A DNA stretch of 64,000 nucleotides from Panax quinquefolius (taxonomy: Eukaryota > Streptophyta > Magnoliopsida > Apiales > Araliaceae): contig CM035168.1 of assembly GCA_020205615.1 (NCBI GenBank), positions 126,738,795 to 126,802,794 on the forward strand. Direction: 5' to 3'. Position numbers and translations under genes: made by a program. Positions 11,701-22,149 of this stretch are shown here, piece by piece (positions within the stretch are counted from its first letter, which is position 1; each line of letters starts with the position of its first letter). The notes below the pieces were generated by a model. It had not been told where the DNA came from, did no database searches, and saw only the letters and a list, made by a program, of their open reading frames with translations.

Positions 11701-12099
11701 AGGATGTAAGACCTTTAAGATCTTTATAGATTGAGAACGCCAGATTATAACAATCTCAGGTTTATGAGAGACTTTAATTGAGCTGTTTCAACCGAATTTT
11801 TCAAAAAACTCTCTAGTTTTAGGGAGAAAAGCGGTAGATCATGAGAGTAAGATAGATAGAGATCAATTTACTTGCTTCGGAGATCTAATCGCATCCACAT
11901 CTTGATATCAACTACTTCTACGATCGTGGTGTCAAGTTAGTTAGAATCAATCTGAACTTTAAGCTCAAGAGTCTTGCCTTTGTTGCCTCGCTTTTGAGAT
12001 CCTCGAAGATTGTCCTTTGAGGAAGTCGTTAGAGGTATCTCCATTTCTTTTGGTTTGGTGGCGTCTAGGAGAGACTGTCAAGATTTAACACACAAATAT

Positions 12100-12500
12100 T
12101 AGGAGTATCCTGCAAAAACTCTCTGGTTAAGAAGTCGGCAAAGAGTTAGAGTCTCCTTTAATAAACTCGATGTCAAAATCAAAGGCGATAGCAAGAGGCT
12201 TGCCACCGAGAAAAAATCATTTAGAAGCAACGTTTTTAACGCCCTTCTAAGACTTCTTTGGTCGATTTACAATCAACTCTAAGAAGGAATCTCGGTTTAA
12301 GAGATCTCCTTGGAATTTATCAATACACAAAACTATGGAACAAATTTACTTTTTATAGTAGAATAGTTTTTACATGCATCATTCCATTTTCCGAAACAAA
12401 ACAAACTAAAACTTCGTTTGAGTTTATAATTTGTTTTAGAATGCCCCGTGTCCTTTATGCAAGCATCGGTTTCAACAATCTTTGGAGCATCGAGGATTAG
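12100..12500 (-). pseudogene. Caulimovirid RNase H
   Basis: Reading across several frameshifts on the minus strand gives an IVETDA-like start, KWNDACKNYSTIK and a terminal HHxD-type region ending near 12110. This is the order of a retroviral-type RNase H after RT. No frame stays open for more than about 80 codons. Confidence 0.6.
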
Positions 12501-12864
12501 AGAAGTGTATACACGGTAAGGATTTCACATGAGCCTTAATCCTTTTAATGGCTTGAGTACATTCTTACATCAAGGTGTAGGCTTTATTTAACCTTTTGTA
12601 AAGAGGAGCGAGATCAATCGCCGAGATCTTTATAAAAATCTCTAACATAATTAACACTTCCCATAAATCTTTGAATTTGTTTTTGATCCAAGATTTTGTC
12701 AGAAATTATTGGTGAATCTGATGGCTCATCGTCTGATTGGGAAATATTTACCTTGACAAATTTCAAATCCGAAACCTTATCTTTGTTTGGAATAATGACA
12801 TTTTGCTAATTTGAAACCACAAGACCTTCTCTTTTAATGACTTTTTGAAAAGCGTTTAAATGTT

Positions 12865-13353
12865 TCAATGTTGATCAATGTCTTTTGAGAAGACTAAGAC
12901 ATCATCAATATAAACAATCATAAAATCCATAAATGGATTAAAGATTTCGTTCATGATGTTCTGAAACTCAGATGGCGCATTTTTAAGACCAAAACCCAGA
13001 ACATTCCATTCGTAATGCCCAAATGGCACTGTAAACGTTGTTTTATACTTGTCTTCTTCTTTAATCTGGATTTGCCAGTATCCACTCTTCATATCGCATT
13101 TGGAAAAGATATTTACTTTAAGCAACCAATTTAGCAGATTGCTCTTATTTGGAATTGGATATCTAATCCATCTCAAAACTTTATTTAGAGGTTTATAGTT
13201 AATCACCGGCCTTAGAACTCCTCTTTCTATTTCTGCAGCATTTTCTACGTAGAAAGCAGAACATGACCATGGTGAGTAACTTTTCCTTATTAATCCTTTT
13301 TTTAAGAGATCATTGATTTCTTCTTGGCAAAGCTTAAGAAACCTTTCATTCAT
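12865..13353 (-). pseudogene. Caulimovirid reverse transcriptase, core domain
   Basis: The longest surviving viral ORF (162 codons). It starts in the RT fingers (GLIRKSYSPWSCSAFYV), continues through FSKCDMKSGYWQI (motif A), and reaches the catalytic YIDD at 12901-12912, which is intact. The following thumb region (to about 12600) is readable only with stops. RT copies pregenomic RNA into viral DNA. Similarity is clearly to Caulimoviridae rather than to the gypsy elements in this window. Confidence 0.9.
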
Positions 13354-13387
13354 TTGAATTGGTCTTGCTTTTGTAGGAATAGACTTC

Positions 13388-13660
13388 TCATTGAATCCTT
13401 ACATGTAGAATGAAGAGATGACATCCTTTTTCTATTCCAAAAAGCAGTAGGATCTGTAGAACATATTTCTTTACATAAATCCTCTTGGTAAGCTTTAACT
13501 TTGAGCTTAACTTATCATCTTTAAGATGTTCTTCAATCTTCTTTATTTCTAACTCTTGTTTGAGAAATAAAAGAAAATCTTCTTTACGTTTAAGCAAATG
13601 ATTGACACCTTGATAGCGAGGTTCTGAAATAAAATCAAATCTGACCTCTAACCCCTCCTT
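13388..13660 (-). pseudogene. Caulimovirid polyprotein between protease and RT
   Basis: Open from about 13660 through 13388 with one shift near 13500. The charged helical segment LEIKKIEEHLKDDKLSSKLK is visible. It leads directly into the RT ORF. No D-[ST]-G protease motif occurs in it or across the LTR boundary. Confidence 0.65.
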
Positions 13661-13666
13661 ATTAGT

Positions 13667-16362
13667 TGTAAGACCCCAAATTATTAATAAATGAAATTTA
13701 TTTTACTCTATTTATTATTTTGAAATAGTAAGGGTTGATTTGATTAATGTGGATAGTTATGGGTAAAATCATGAAATATTTGAAAATAAGCAGTGGTTAT
13801 AAAATATTCATTGTTGTTGGGAATATTCGTTTGGTCGTGGAATATTAAATCTTTGTCGGGAGAATATTCGTATATGGTAGTGACCATATGTGGCCCCCAT
13901 GTGAAAGCGATTGGATGAAGAAAGCGAGCAAATATAAGTTGGTTAAAAATAACGGCGTAGTTATTACAATTAATCTTTGTTAAAATACTAATTTGGTTAA
14001 AACACGATAGCATACGGTATTGCACCAATTATTGATTCTTACGTGAAGGCACTACTCAATAATGGTTACTGATAATTCTTTATTCGATATTTTATTGAGT
14101 TAATAATTCTTTGCGTTGATATTTTATATTCATTTGTTGTTTGATAATTGTCATTACACAATATTTTTCATTATCGAAGCAATAATTCATATTATCTGAA
14201 TAATATTATTAGATAACATTATTGGCAATGTCTAGAAAGTTATGTCTAAGGAGAGGTTTGGTCACCTAATTGCGCGTCAGTAAGGAGAAATTCTTATTGG
14301 AAAGCCCCTCTTTCTGAAGAGCTGCACGGTCATCGATATTGTGATTACGTAATATTATTTGTGAATAATTAATTATTGATTCATATGATGAGGAAAATAT
14401 TAATTTTATGTGGATATAGATGGAGAAAATTTTAATGTGACAATTGTTGAAAATTGAAATTTTATTTTTTTACGATAAAATAATTCATTTAAATATATTA
14501 TTATATTTTAATAATATAATAATGGTGATATTTTACAACGAATGTGGGATATATGAGTATCTGAGGAGGAAGAGTATTTTTGTTGCAATAAATGTTTAAA
14601 ACATGTTAAACATAATCGGTGGACCCTATTTATTATTTGAAATTTGATTATAGCAAAGTAAAATTGCCCGTTTGTGGATTTTGGTCAATTTCTGTTTGGA
14701 ATTCGGAAAAACTTTCTTCTGCAAAGTTGTAGAGAATTGAATTTCCTATAAAAACTCGCGAGATTCGAATTTTTTCTGATAAAGGCTATTTATTGTGAAT
14801 TATTGAAGTTAGAAGTCTCAGAAATAATTGATTTTGGAAGTTTTAATTATTATTTTAAAGAAAAACGTTTTTTTGCATTTAAGTGGGCTAACATATGATA
14901 TTAATTGCTGAAATCAGATCTTCAAAGATGGGCTAAGGAAATTTATAATATATATTAATATTTTATTAAATTTTACGCTTTGGTGTTACAAGCGTTTTCT
15001 ATAAATAGGGTCTTAGGTTAGAATTGAAAATCACACGAAGCTGAAGTTTTCTCTCTCTATATTATCGGCGTATTCTTGTGAGCATTTTGAGTATACTTTG
15101 AGTATTGTTAGGCGGTGTAAGTTCCTTCAAAGACTATTTATTCAGTATTCCAAATTTAGAAGTCTTAATCTTTTCGAGGTAAGGATGTTATTTTCTTCTC
15201 AAATGATATTATTTCTTCAATATCATTATCTTTGAAATATTGGTTGGAACTTTTTATCAAATTTGGAACTTTTTCATGTCGGGTTCTTATTCATGAGTTC
15301 TTATTCACGAGTTCTTATTCATGAGTTCTTATTCACGAGTTCTTATTCACGAGTACTATTAATGAAGCGTGAAGATGTTTTTTGTAGAATTTCTATCTTT
15401 TGGTGTCTGAGTTTCTATTCACGTATCGACACTATTCACTTAAAAAATAAAATTTCTTCTTTTTGTGTCAAAATATCTATTACGGATCTAGCTTTGATTG
15501 TATCATGTTTTGATCATTCTTGAATTTTACACACTTTATGATTATTTTTGAGGTATTTTTGAACATGGATAAAACAAAGTACGAATCCTTAATCCTTAAT
15601 CCTTGTCATTTTGTTTTCTTTGGATTCGTTTCTTTTAAAAATATTTTTCATCATCCTCGATCTTAAATGATGATATTATTGAATATCTTTGGCACGTAGT
15701 GCAAAGATGAATGATTTTGAAGAATATCTTTGGTTTGTAGTCCAAAGATGAGCAGTGTTTAGATGAACATGACTGACGGTCGATGAATATCTTTGGCTGT
15801 AGTGCAAAGATGAATATTTGATTCGGATGTATATTGATTGATGTTCTGAGGGGATAAAAGATGAGCGATGAACTTTTAAATTCATACATAGAAGATAGTA
15901 GTTTGCATTCTCTACTTAACTCTTCTAATGAATTATTATTTCATTGCGAATATTGATTTAAAATTTGTTGTCTATTGTATTCTATTAGATTTTTCCTGTT
16001 GAAGACTAACGGTAATTTGTTGTATATTATCTTAGTCATAATATTCTTTTCTTTGGGCTAGTTGAGCTCACCCTTTTCCTTTTTGTTCCATTTTTCTTCT
16101 CGGGGAGGCGAGAATATAGCGATGTGCAGTGGGGTATGGAATGAAGGTTTTAGAAAGGATTGTTTAGTAGTCCTCACCATTTTTGTAAAATAATGTATCA
16201 ATAAATGTGATGAGGATTTATTTGAGTATAGATATTATCAGAAGATAATATTTGTATTCAAACTCACGCTTTTCTTGTTGTAATAATAAAGTTGTAGTTG
16301 TTTCTGTACCATGTATTGACAACTCAGAATAGGTGATGTATACCTATTTTGGGGGCGTCACA
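13667..16362 (+). mobile_element. Solo LTR of chromodomain-type gypsy family 1, inserted in the caulimovirid
   Basis: 2,696 bp, from TGTAAGACCCC to GGCGTCACA, colinear with the LTRs at 22150-24829 and 29587-32287. It contains the same TATA box (15000-15007), TTATTCACGAGTTC array (about 15287-15356) and AATATCTTTGG array (15678-15815). No internal gypsy sequence adjoins it, so it probably arose by LTR-LTR recombination. The 5 bases on the two sides (TTAGT and GTAAA) do not match. Confidence 0.9.
15000..15007 (+). promoter_or_regulatory. LTR promoter TATA box, solo LTR
   Basis: TATAAATA followed by GGGTCTTAGG; colinear with the TATA boxes of element 1. Confidence 0.75.
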
Positions 16363-16988
16363 GTAAAGTTAAGGACTTCATCTTCAAAATCATCACCCTC
16401 ATCATCACCAATAATAGGTGAATTTGATTCATCTATTTTGCCTTTGCCTTTATCATCTCTGCCTTTAAGCCAGTGGATTTCCTTTTTAATCTGCTTGATT
16501 TCTCTTTTTAAATCCGCAATATCAACTTCTCTAGCGTCACTATTGGCTTGCAGATTAATGATCATTCCTTGTAGCTCTTTAAGAGTTGGCTCCTTATGCC
16601 GGTCGTTCACCTTATCAAAGATCTTTTGTAATGAATATTGGCCTGGGTCCAACCTTTCATTATCCTCATCAGAAGATTTTTTCTTGCTTTTAGAAGCGTA
16701 ATATATTCTCGATCATTTGTCTTTTTGACCAGAGTCTTCCAATTGATCAATAATATCAAGGATAAAACAATCTTCTTTAGATAGAACATTAATGGAGAGT
16801 CCATTTAAGGCACACAAGCAGGCTTCTTCTTCATTATAGTGACAGTCATTTAACTCATCACATGATATATCTTCTTCAATAGAATGAGAATCACTCGAGT
16901 TAGAACAACTACTTCTAGGACTCGAACCGGATGAAGAGAATTCTTCCTCATCAGAGTCAATAAAAACGGCTAAAAGTTGTTTTTTCAT
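16363..16988 (-). pseudogene. Caulimovirid polyprotein linker (acidic, coiled coil) up to the LTR insertion
   Basis: Two open segments in different frames. 16713-16988 is Ser/Asp/Glu-rich (DSDEEEFSSSGSS). 16344-16652 has a charged helical stretch (REVDIADLKREIKQIKKEI) typical of a short coiled coil. The frame runs into the solo LTR at 16362, so the last residues of that ORF are LTR-encoded. The protease domain that should follow is absent. Confidence 0.65.
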
Positions 16989-16999
16989 CCCCTTATCCT

Positions 17000-17300
17000 T
17001 AACCAGTTGGTTAATTTTCTTCTTAGTTGTACACTCAGGGCTTTTGTGACCTATCTTGCCACATTAATAGCATGTTGGAGGTTTTGAACTGATCACCTTT
17101 TTTTTAGATTACTTTCTCCTTTTAGGTTGATCTTCTTTAAAAGCAGAAGATTCTTTTCCAGTTCTTCTTTTACGCTTATCTTTCGGGATTTCAGCAAGGC
17201 CATATTGCTCACAAAAATCTCCTAGGGCTCGCTTTCCTCTAGATCTTTCCTCTGAAATTTGCTTCTGGATCTTCAAAATATTGCATGATCCGCACCTTCA
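17000..17300 (-). pseudogene. Caulimovirid coat protein basic region and CCHC zinc knuckle
   Basis: Minus-strand translation shows a basic patch (KDKRKRRTGK, then QPKRRK and a stop), then CY*CGKIGHKSPEC, a C-x2-C-x4-H-x4-C RNA-binding knuckle with one in-frame TAA. This is the usual coat-protein C-terminal signature of Caulimoviridae. Confidence 0.8.
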
Positions 17301-17743
17301 AAGAATGACTTACGAAGCTAATTCTCCATAGGTATATTCATCGAGGGAATTACTCCATCATTTTATTTTTAACCTTGTTTTAACTCTTTGAGAGAACAAA
17401 AGCAGTAAACCTTCAATGAACTTTTCTTTCCGATGTAATTATTGCAACTGCATTACATTAAACACCTTAGAGAAAAGCGTGTCACGATAGTACTTGAATC
17501 AGAGAGCGATTTGCACTTTAAGTTGCTTAATTTCTCATCGTTCTTGATATTACCGGTGATTGTTTCCCACAAAATGATGCGTGATGATATACAACAAAGT
17601 GTTAAGCTGCATCCTCTACAAAAAGCGGGCTCGTTTCATAGCATCAACGCCTTTTGAACTTGAAAATTAAAGATCTTTCTCCTTTGTTTCGCTTGTTAGG
17701 AGGTTATCCCACCAAAGTCCAAGTTGACCTCTGAAACCAGATG

Positions 17744-18936
17744 CTAAAGCTTGAAGCAATCCTTTTTTTCGAGTTCATTTTGATCTAGGCCTTGGGCAAA
17801 CATCGTCATTTGTTTTAGAAGAATTACTATTTGATAGTCGGTAAGACCATCAAGATTCCATTCATAAATATATTCTCCACTAAACTGGACTCCATCATTA
17901 AATGCTCTATTTTCAAACTGAGCATCAATAGGAGATGGACGATGATAATAGGGCTGGTTTTTAACCTTTCCCCATTTTAACCTATTTACTTGAGGATCTT
18001 CCTGTTCCTCTTGGATTTTATTTAAGATCTCATCAAGATCATCGTTATTGAGAACCGAAATAGAAGAACCTTGAGAAGTAGATCCGGTAGATGTCCATTT
18101 TAAAGACAACTTTTCTAATCTATTCTTTAGTTCTTCGAACATTTCTGTAGAAGCAGTCCCTAGTTTAAACTCTTTAGACATCTCGGGTGGAGGCTTAAAT
18201 AGGATTGATCCTGGCTTCTCCTGTCTAACAAGTTTTCCTTCCTTTGAGGAAGTAGTAAGGATTTCTGCCGGAGATGGACTAACAAATAAAGGTTTTACTT
18301 TTGAAGTAACAACCTTTTCCGATCTAAACAGATTGTGTTCAAAGTTGTAGAAACAAATTAGTATAATTATTTTGTTCTATAACTTAATTGATCCCATGAA
18401 CTTCTTGGACTTTCTTTCTTTGACCTCTTTATCTAGCAGCTTAGCATGAGGAACAGCTCTAGTCTTTCCAGTTCCTACAAAAACTGGGGCTGGAGGAGGA
18501 TGAATTGATGACACAACTTCGTTGTCGTCTTTGTCATTGGCCAACCGGTAGGGTTTGTAAGAACTTTCTACCATGTTTATGGTGACAGAATTTTCCTTTT
18601 TATCCTTCGCCACCTTATCCCCCCAAAAGGGAAAGTATAACCTTTGGCACGGCTCCAATGTTTAAGAAAAACAAAGAAATCAACATTTTTTCCTGATTCT
18701 TTTAAGAAATCGTAATAAATGTTGCGAATGAGATCTTGAATCTCAAGAGAATAAGTAGCAAAGAACCATTCACGTTTATCTTTGTTTTTGTCAAAATTAA
18801 ACATTGCTTTTAGCAAGGATTGATCCGGACCCAAACTTTGATTGATAAGAGTATAAATACTCTCGGAGTAACCAAAATCAGATGCCGTAGGACTTTGAGC
18901 CCTTGGAACTTCTAGTTCAGAGGGAGTTTCAACCAT
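17744..18936 (-). pseudogene. Caulimovirid coat protein region, N-terminal and central part
   Basis: Three overlapping open segments (18577-18936, 18377-18658, 17744-18181) in shifted frames make up one former ORF. The last ends in a block including IYEWNLDGLTDYQI followed by LLKQMTMFAQ, resembling the nucleocapsid region of caulimovirids. It lies between movement domain and zinc knuckle, as gene order demands. Confidence 0.7.
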
Positions 18937-19159
18937 ATATGTTGGACGACTGATGGGATCATCTGGCCGATTAATAACTCCTTAAATGGAAGACGTAGAT
19001 CTTCTTGAAGTTTCACCTATATTCCTTTGAGAATGGATGACGTCTTATTTCTCTAGGTTCGTCTAAGTTAAAGGCGAATAGAAATTATATTTACGAATCG
19101 ATATTTACTGAGATCCATCTAGATTTTCGTAACCTCTTCCGGAGTTGAAGATTTGCTCC

Positions 19160-19990
19160 TTATGTACGCAGTTTTAGGTAACTGCATCTTATAGTGTCCA
19201 ATTTTATGGAATTCTTTATATCATCCCACTTTAAAGTCTTAAGAATTGAAATATTAGCCTTCAAAGGGTTGATTTGAAACATTGTAGTTTCCTCTACAAT
19301 CTTTAATAAAATTACTCTTAAGATTAATATCCGAGTAATCGTATTAATGACCTTAATATATATTCTATATATAAGTGGCATGTTAGAGGATAGAGGATCC
19401 ATATCAAAACACGGCGTTTGTAAAAGTCGAGGTTAAGGTTTTGAGAATCGTGGGATCGATAAGAGAGATGAAAAGTTTGGAAAAGCTGTTGAAATAAAGC
19501 AGGTCTTTAGAGAGATGAGGTAATACATCCTAACAAAGAATCGTTAAACTTTAAATGTCTCTTATCACTTAAACACAACAATAAAGAAGTGGGAAGGCCA
19601 ATTACAGTTAGCGGTTTGATCGCAACTTGGACTAACCCAATACGCAAATATTTATAGCCTCTTTCAATCGCTTCTTCTAGCAATCTTTTGGGTAACATCT
19701 CAACGATCATATGACCTTGAGTTATCGGAAGAAAGCATTCAATGACTTAATAATATAATCGAGACTTAAACAAAAATTGCCTTTTTATTGTACACTTGGG
19801 AAATAGGAGTTTTTGGGATAGACCAATTCTCAGTAAATGGGTCTCAATGTTCTAATGGACACAACTTGTTTAGTAGATGAATCCAAAGAGGAAGAAGAAG
19901 ATGAAGAGCTTCTCGACTTAGAAAGATTCTGAATAGGTTTGCCATTAGGCGTATAAAGCGGTACCTAAAACTTAACAAGATAAGCGAATG
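19160..19990 (-). pseudogene. Caulimovirid movement protein domain
   Basis: A 30K-type cell-to-cell movement domain at the polyprotein N-terminus. An open segment at 19507-19710 carries LPKRLLEEAIERGYKYLRIG and ends KFNDSLLG, conserved in plant pararetrovirus movement proteins. A serine-rich run precedes it at about 19900. A further stretch at 19160-19402 continues the region in another frame. Several stops and frameshifts interrupt it. Confidence 0.75.
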
Positions 19991-20190
19991 AGTTTTGATG
20001 GCGGGAAGTCGACTATAGGATTTACGTCCAACACTTTATACACACACTGACACTTAAACGACAACCAACTTACCCATAGCAAAACTGTAAGCTTAATCTA
20101 TAACAGTATTTAGATGATGTTTATAACAAAATGTGCAGATTCAGGAAGAAAGAAGTCAAAATATCTTCAAACAAGATCAAACTCTATCTT

Positions 20191-20203
20191 GGCTCTGACA
20201 CCA
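20191..20203 (-). other. Caulimovirid minus-strand primer-binding site
   Basis: Minus strand reads TGGTGTCAGAGCC, one mismatch from the TGGTATCAGAGCC complementary to plant initiator tRNA-Met. It marks nucleotide 1 of a caulimovirid genome by convention, and lies between promoter and first ORF as expected. Confidence 0.75.
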
Positions 20204-20395
20204 ACTTGTCCAGGATCATATAGAGATTATGATATGAATATAAAGATTAACAAAAGCGGAATATTATTGAATAACATACAAACTTACATAGAGTTGGAAG
20301 CTTGAGAACTTCGAACTTGATAATTCACACCACAAAACTTAAGAAATAAACTAAGTACAAATTTTTCGGACGCCTTCACAGAAGGGCAGACCTAT

Positions 20396-20405
20396 CCTCT
20401 TATAG
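20396..20405 (-). promoter_or_regulatory. Caulimovirid TATA box, right repeat
   Basis: Minus-strand CTATAAGAGG, about 200 bp upstream of the primer-binding site. A GCAAAA-repeat tract lies at 20470-20492. Activity today is unknown. Confidence 0.6.
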
Positions 20406-20869
20406 GAACGAGGAGAAACAAAATGATTACAAAAAACAAACAACTTTTAAAAGGAATCTACTTTTACAACAGCAAAAGCAAAAGCAAAAGCAAGAAAAGC
20501 ATTCCATAATCACTGCAGCGTACGTGTCTAGATAAGATGGAGTCGAGAGAGGATGAGAGCCTAAAAAAAAAAGAAACGAAGGGACCACAAAAGATAAGAT
20601 GAGAATCTTATCACCAAAAACCTGTATTATTAAGGCAAACGACAAACCCAACAAAATGCTTTAAGCATTAACACGCCTCCATTATTTAGGCTGAGAGCAC
20701 GGGCCACCAAACGGGTCATATTTCTCATCATCGATCTACAGATAGTGGTAGTGTCATCATGATTCTGAGAAAATCAAGGATTTCATTTTTGAAATTCCTT
20801 TGAGGATGGATTTTAACCTGGCCGAGAGGCATCATATTTGCCCATATCACCATCGACAACATGAGGAGG

Positions 20870-21560
20870 AATATTTTCAATTTTATCCTCATCAAATTTG
20901 GACCACCATTTAATGGCTAGTTAGTTATGTAATGAGTGAACCCCACGTACTGCGTCTTTGAGTAATCGTATATGACCATTTAAAGATCTAAGGAATTTCA
21001 TTGGCACAATGAGAAAGATAATAAAGCTTGATTCTCATAAAAGGCCGTATGAGGTTTGAAAATATTTATCAAACATATCTTGACCTTATGGGGAAAAAAG
21101 CGTGGGACCCGGTCCCCGATAATAGAACCAAGACCGAAACCATGCAGGAAAATCCGAACATTGATGGTTTTGGGAAACTTAGGGTGAAGAAACCAAATTT
21201 ATGGGTATAGTGCTCATTTGATAATATAAAAACTTTTCCTATGTATGGGGTGTAATCAAAATAATTAAAGTATTTAGGAACCATAGATTTTGTTTTAAAA
21301 TATTTATGAGTCCTTGGGTCACCCATCCATCCACAAGGACGTAAGACCTTTAAGATCTTAGATTGAACGCCATGATTATAACGATCTCAGGTTTATGAGA
21401 GACTTTAATTGAGCTTGTTTTGACGTAATTTTTCAAAAACTCTCTAGTTTTAGGGAGAAAAACTGGTAGATCATGAGAGTATGATAGATAGAGATCAGCT
21501 ACTTGCTCTGGAGATCTAACTGCATCCACATCTTCAATATCAACTACTTTTCTGATCATG
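20870..21560 (-). pseudogene. Caulimovirid C-terminal/downstream ORF, right copy
   Basis: Contains an open segment at 21350-21559 (SPEQVADLYLSYSHDLPVFL) that is broken in the left copy, and at 21069-21326 the MVPKYFNYFDY block shared with it. It ends with the LAIKWWSKFDEDKIENIPP block near 20870. Confidence 0.5.
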
Positions 21561-21802
21561 GTGTCAAGGTAGTTCGAATCAATCTGAACTTTAAGCTCAG
21601 GAGTCTTGCCTTTGTTCCCCTCCTTTTGAGATCCTGAAGATTATTTTTTGAGGAAGTCATTAGAGGGTCTCTCCATTGCTGGTTTGGCTGAGCGTCTAGG
21701 AGACCTGTAAAGATTTAAACAATCCAAAACATGTTTCATTGTTTCGCATTTGAAAAAATGCATGGAATCTTATGAATACCTACTAGTATTGAAATTTATA
21801 AA

Positions 21803-21955
21803 GGGCATAAGGTCCAAAAATGCCTCTGACATTTTCCTCAATGTCTTTCGAGCATTCTATACTTTTTTTGTCCAAAAATATTCTTAATGTTACAATTTTT
21901 GGGTCATTCGTGCCCCTGCCGTTAATAGTTGTGCCAACTAGACTAACATCCGTCC
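21803..21955 (+). repeat. MULE terminal inverted repeat, left
   Basis: Complementary to 33230-33382 with scattered mismatches. The inner boundary is approximate. Confidence 0.85.
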
Positions 21956-21987
21956 AAATTGATTGCGTGGCAGCCTCATGGACATAC

Positions 21988-22149
21988 TAAAAATACTAAT
22001 TAACAAATATACTAAAATACTAATAAAAAATACTAAAATACTAAAAAAAATTAAAAAAAATACTAAAATACTAAAATCTAAATTATTTTGTTAATTAAAA
22101 AAATACTAAAATACTAAAATTATTTTACTAAATATTAGTATTATATCTT
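21988..22149. repeat. (ATACTAAA)n-like tract in the MULE, left of the gypsy insertion
   Basis: Short units such as AATACTAAA recur irregularly. The tract resumes at 32288-32510, showing that the gypsy element landed inside it. Confidence 0.8.

Larger units (their letters stand above)
10611..12094 (-). repeat. Caulimovirid terminal direct repeat, left copy
   Basis: Matches 20240-21719 in order and orientation with scattered indels. Both begin ATAAAGATTAACAAAAGCGG and end at AAGATTTAA. Read on the minus strand it holds the end of the polyprotein, the downstream ORF, and a promoter region with a TATA box. Confidence 0.9.
10611..21719 (-). mobile_element. Endogenous caulimovirid (pararetrovirus), degraded, longer than unit length
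   Basis: Read on the minus strand, the order is terminal repeat, tRNA-Met-type primer-binding site (20191-20203), movement protein, coat protein with CCHC knuckle, [solo LTR], RT, RNase H, an unassigned downstream ORF, and terminal repeat again. This gene order is that of single-polyprotein Caulimoviridae such as the petuvirus and florendovirus groups; which group cannot be decided here. Removing the inserted LTR leaves about 6.9 kb between primer site and left end, near a caulimovirid genome in size. All reading frames are interrupted repeatedly, so this is a non-functional relic. There is no integrase and no true LTR, as expected for a pararetrovirus captured by host repair. Confidence 0.85.
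20240..21719 (-). repeat. Caulimovirid terminal direct repeat, right copy
   Basis: Second copy of the 1.48-kb segment, at the opposite end and in the same orientation. It places viral promoter sequence directly upstream of the primer site and polyprotein, as in a circular genome opened at a permuted point. Confidence 0.9.

Noticed and set aside
20191..20203. tRNA gene near the methionine-tRNA-like sequence
   Set aside because: Only the 3'-end complement is present, with no cloverleaf around it; it is a primer-binding site.
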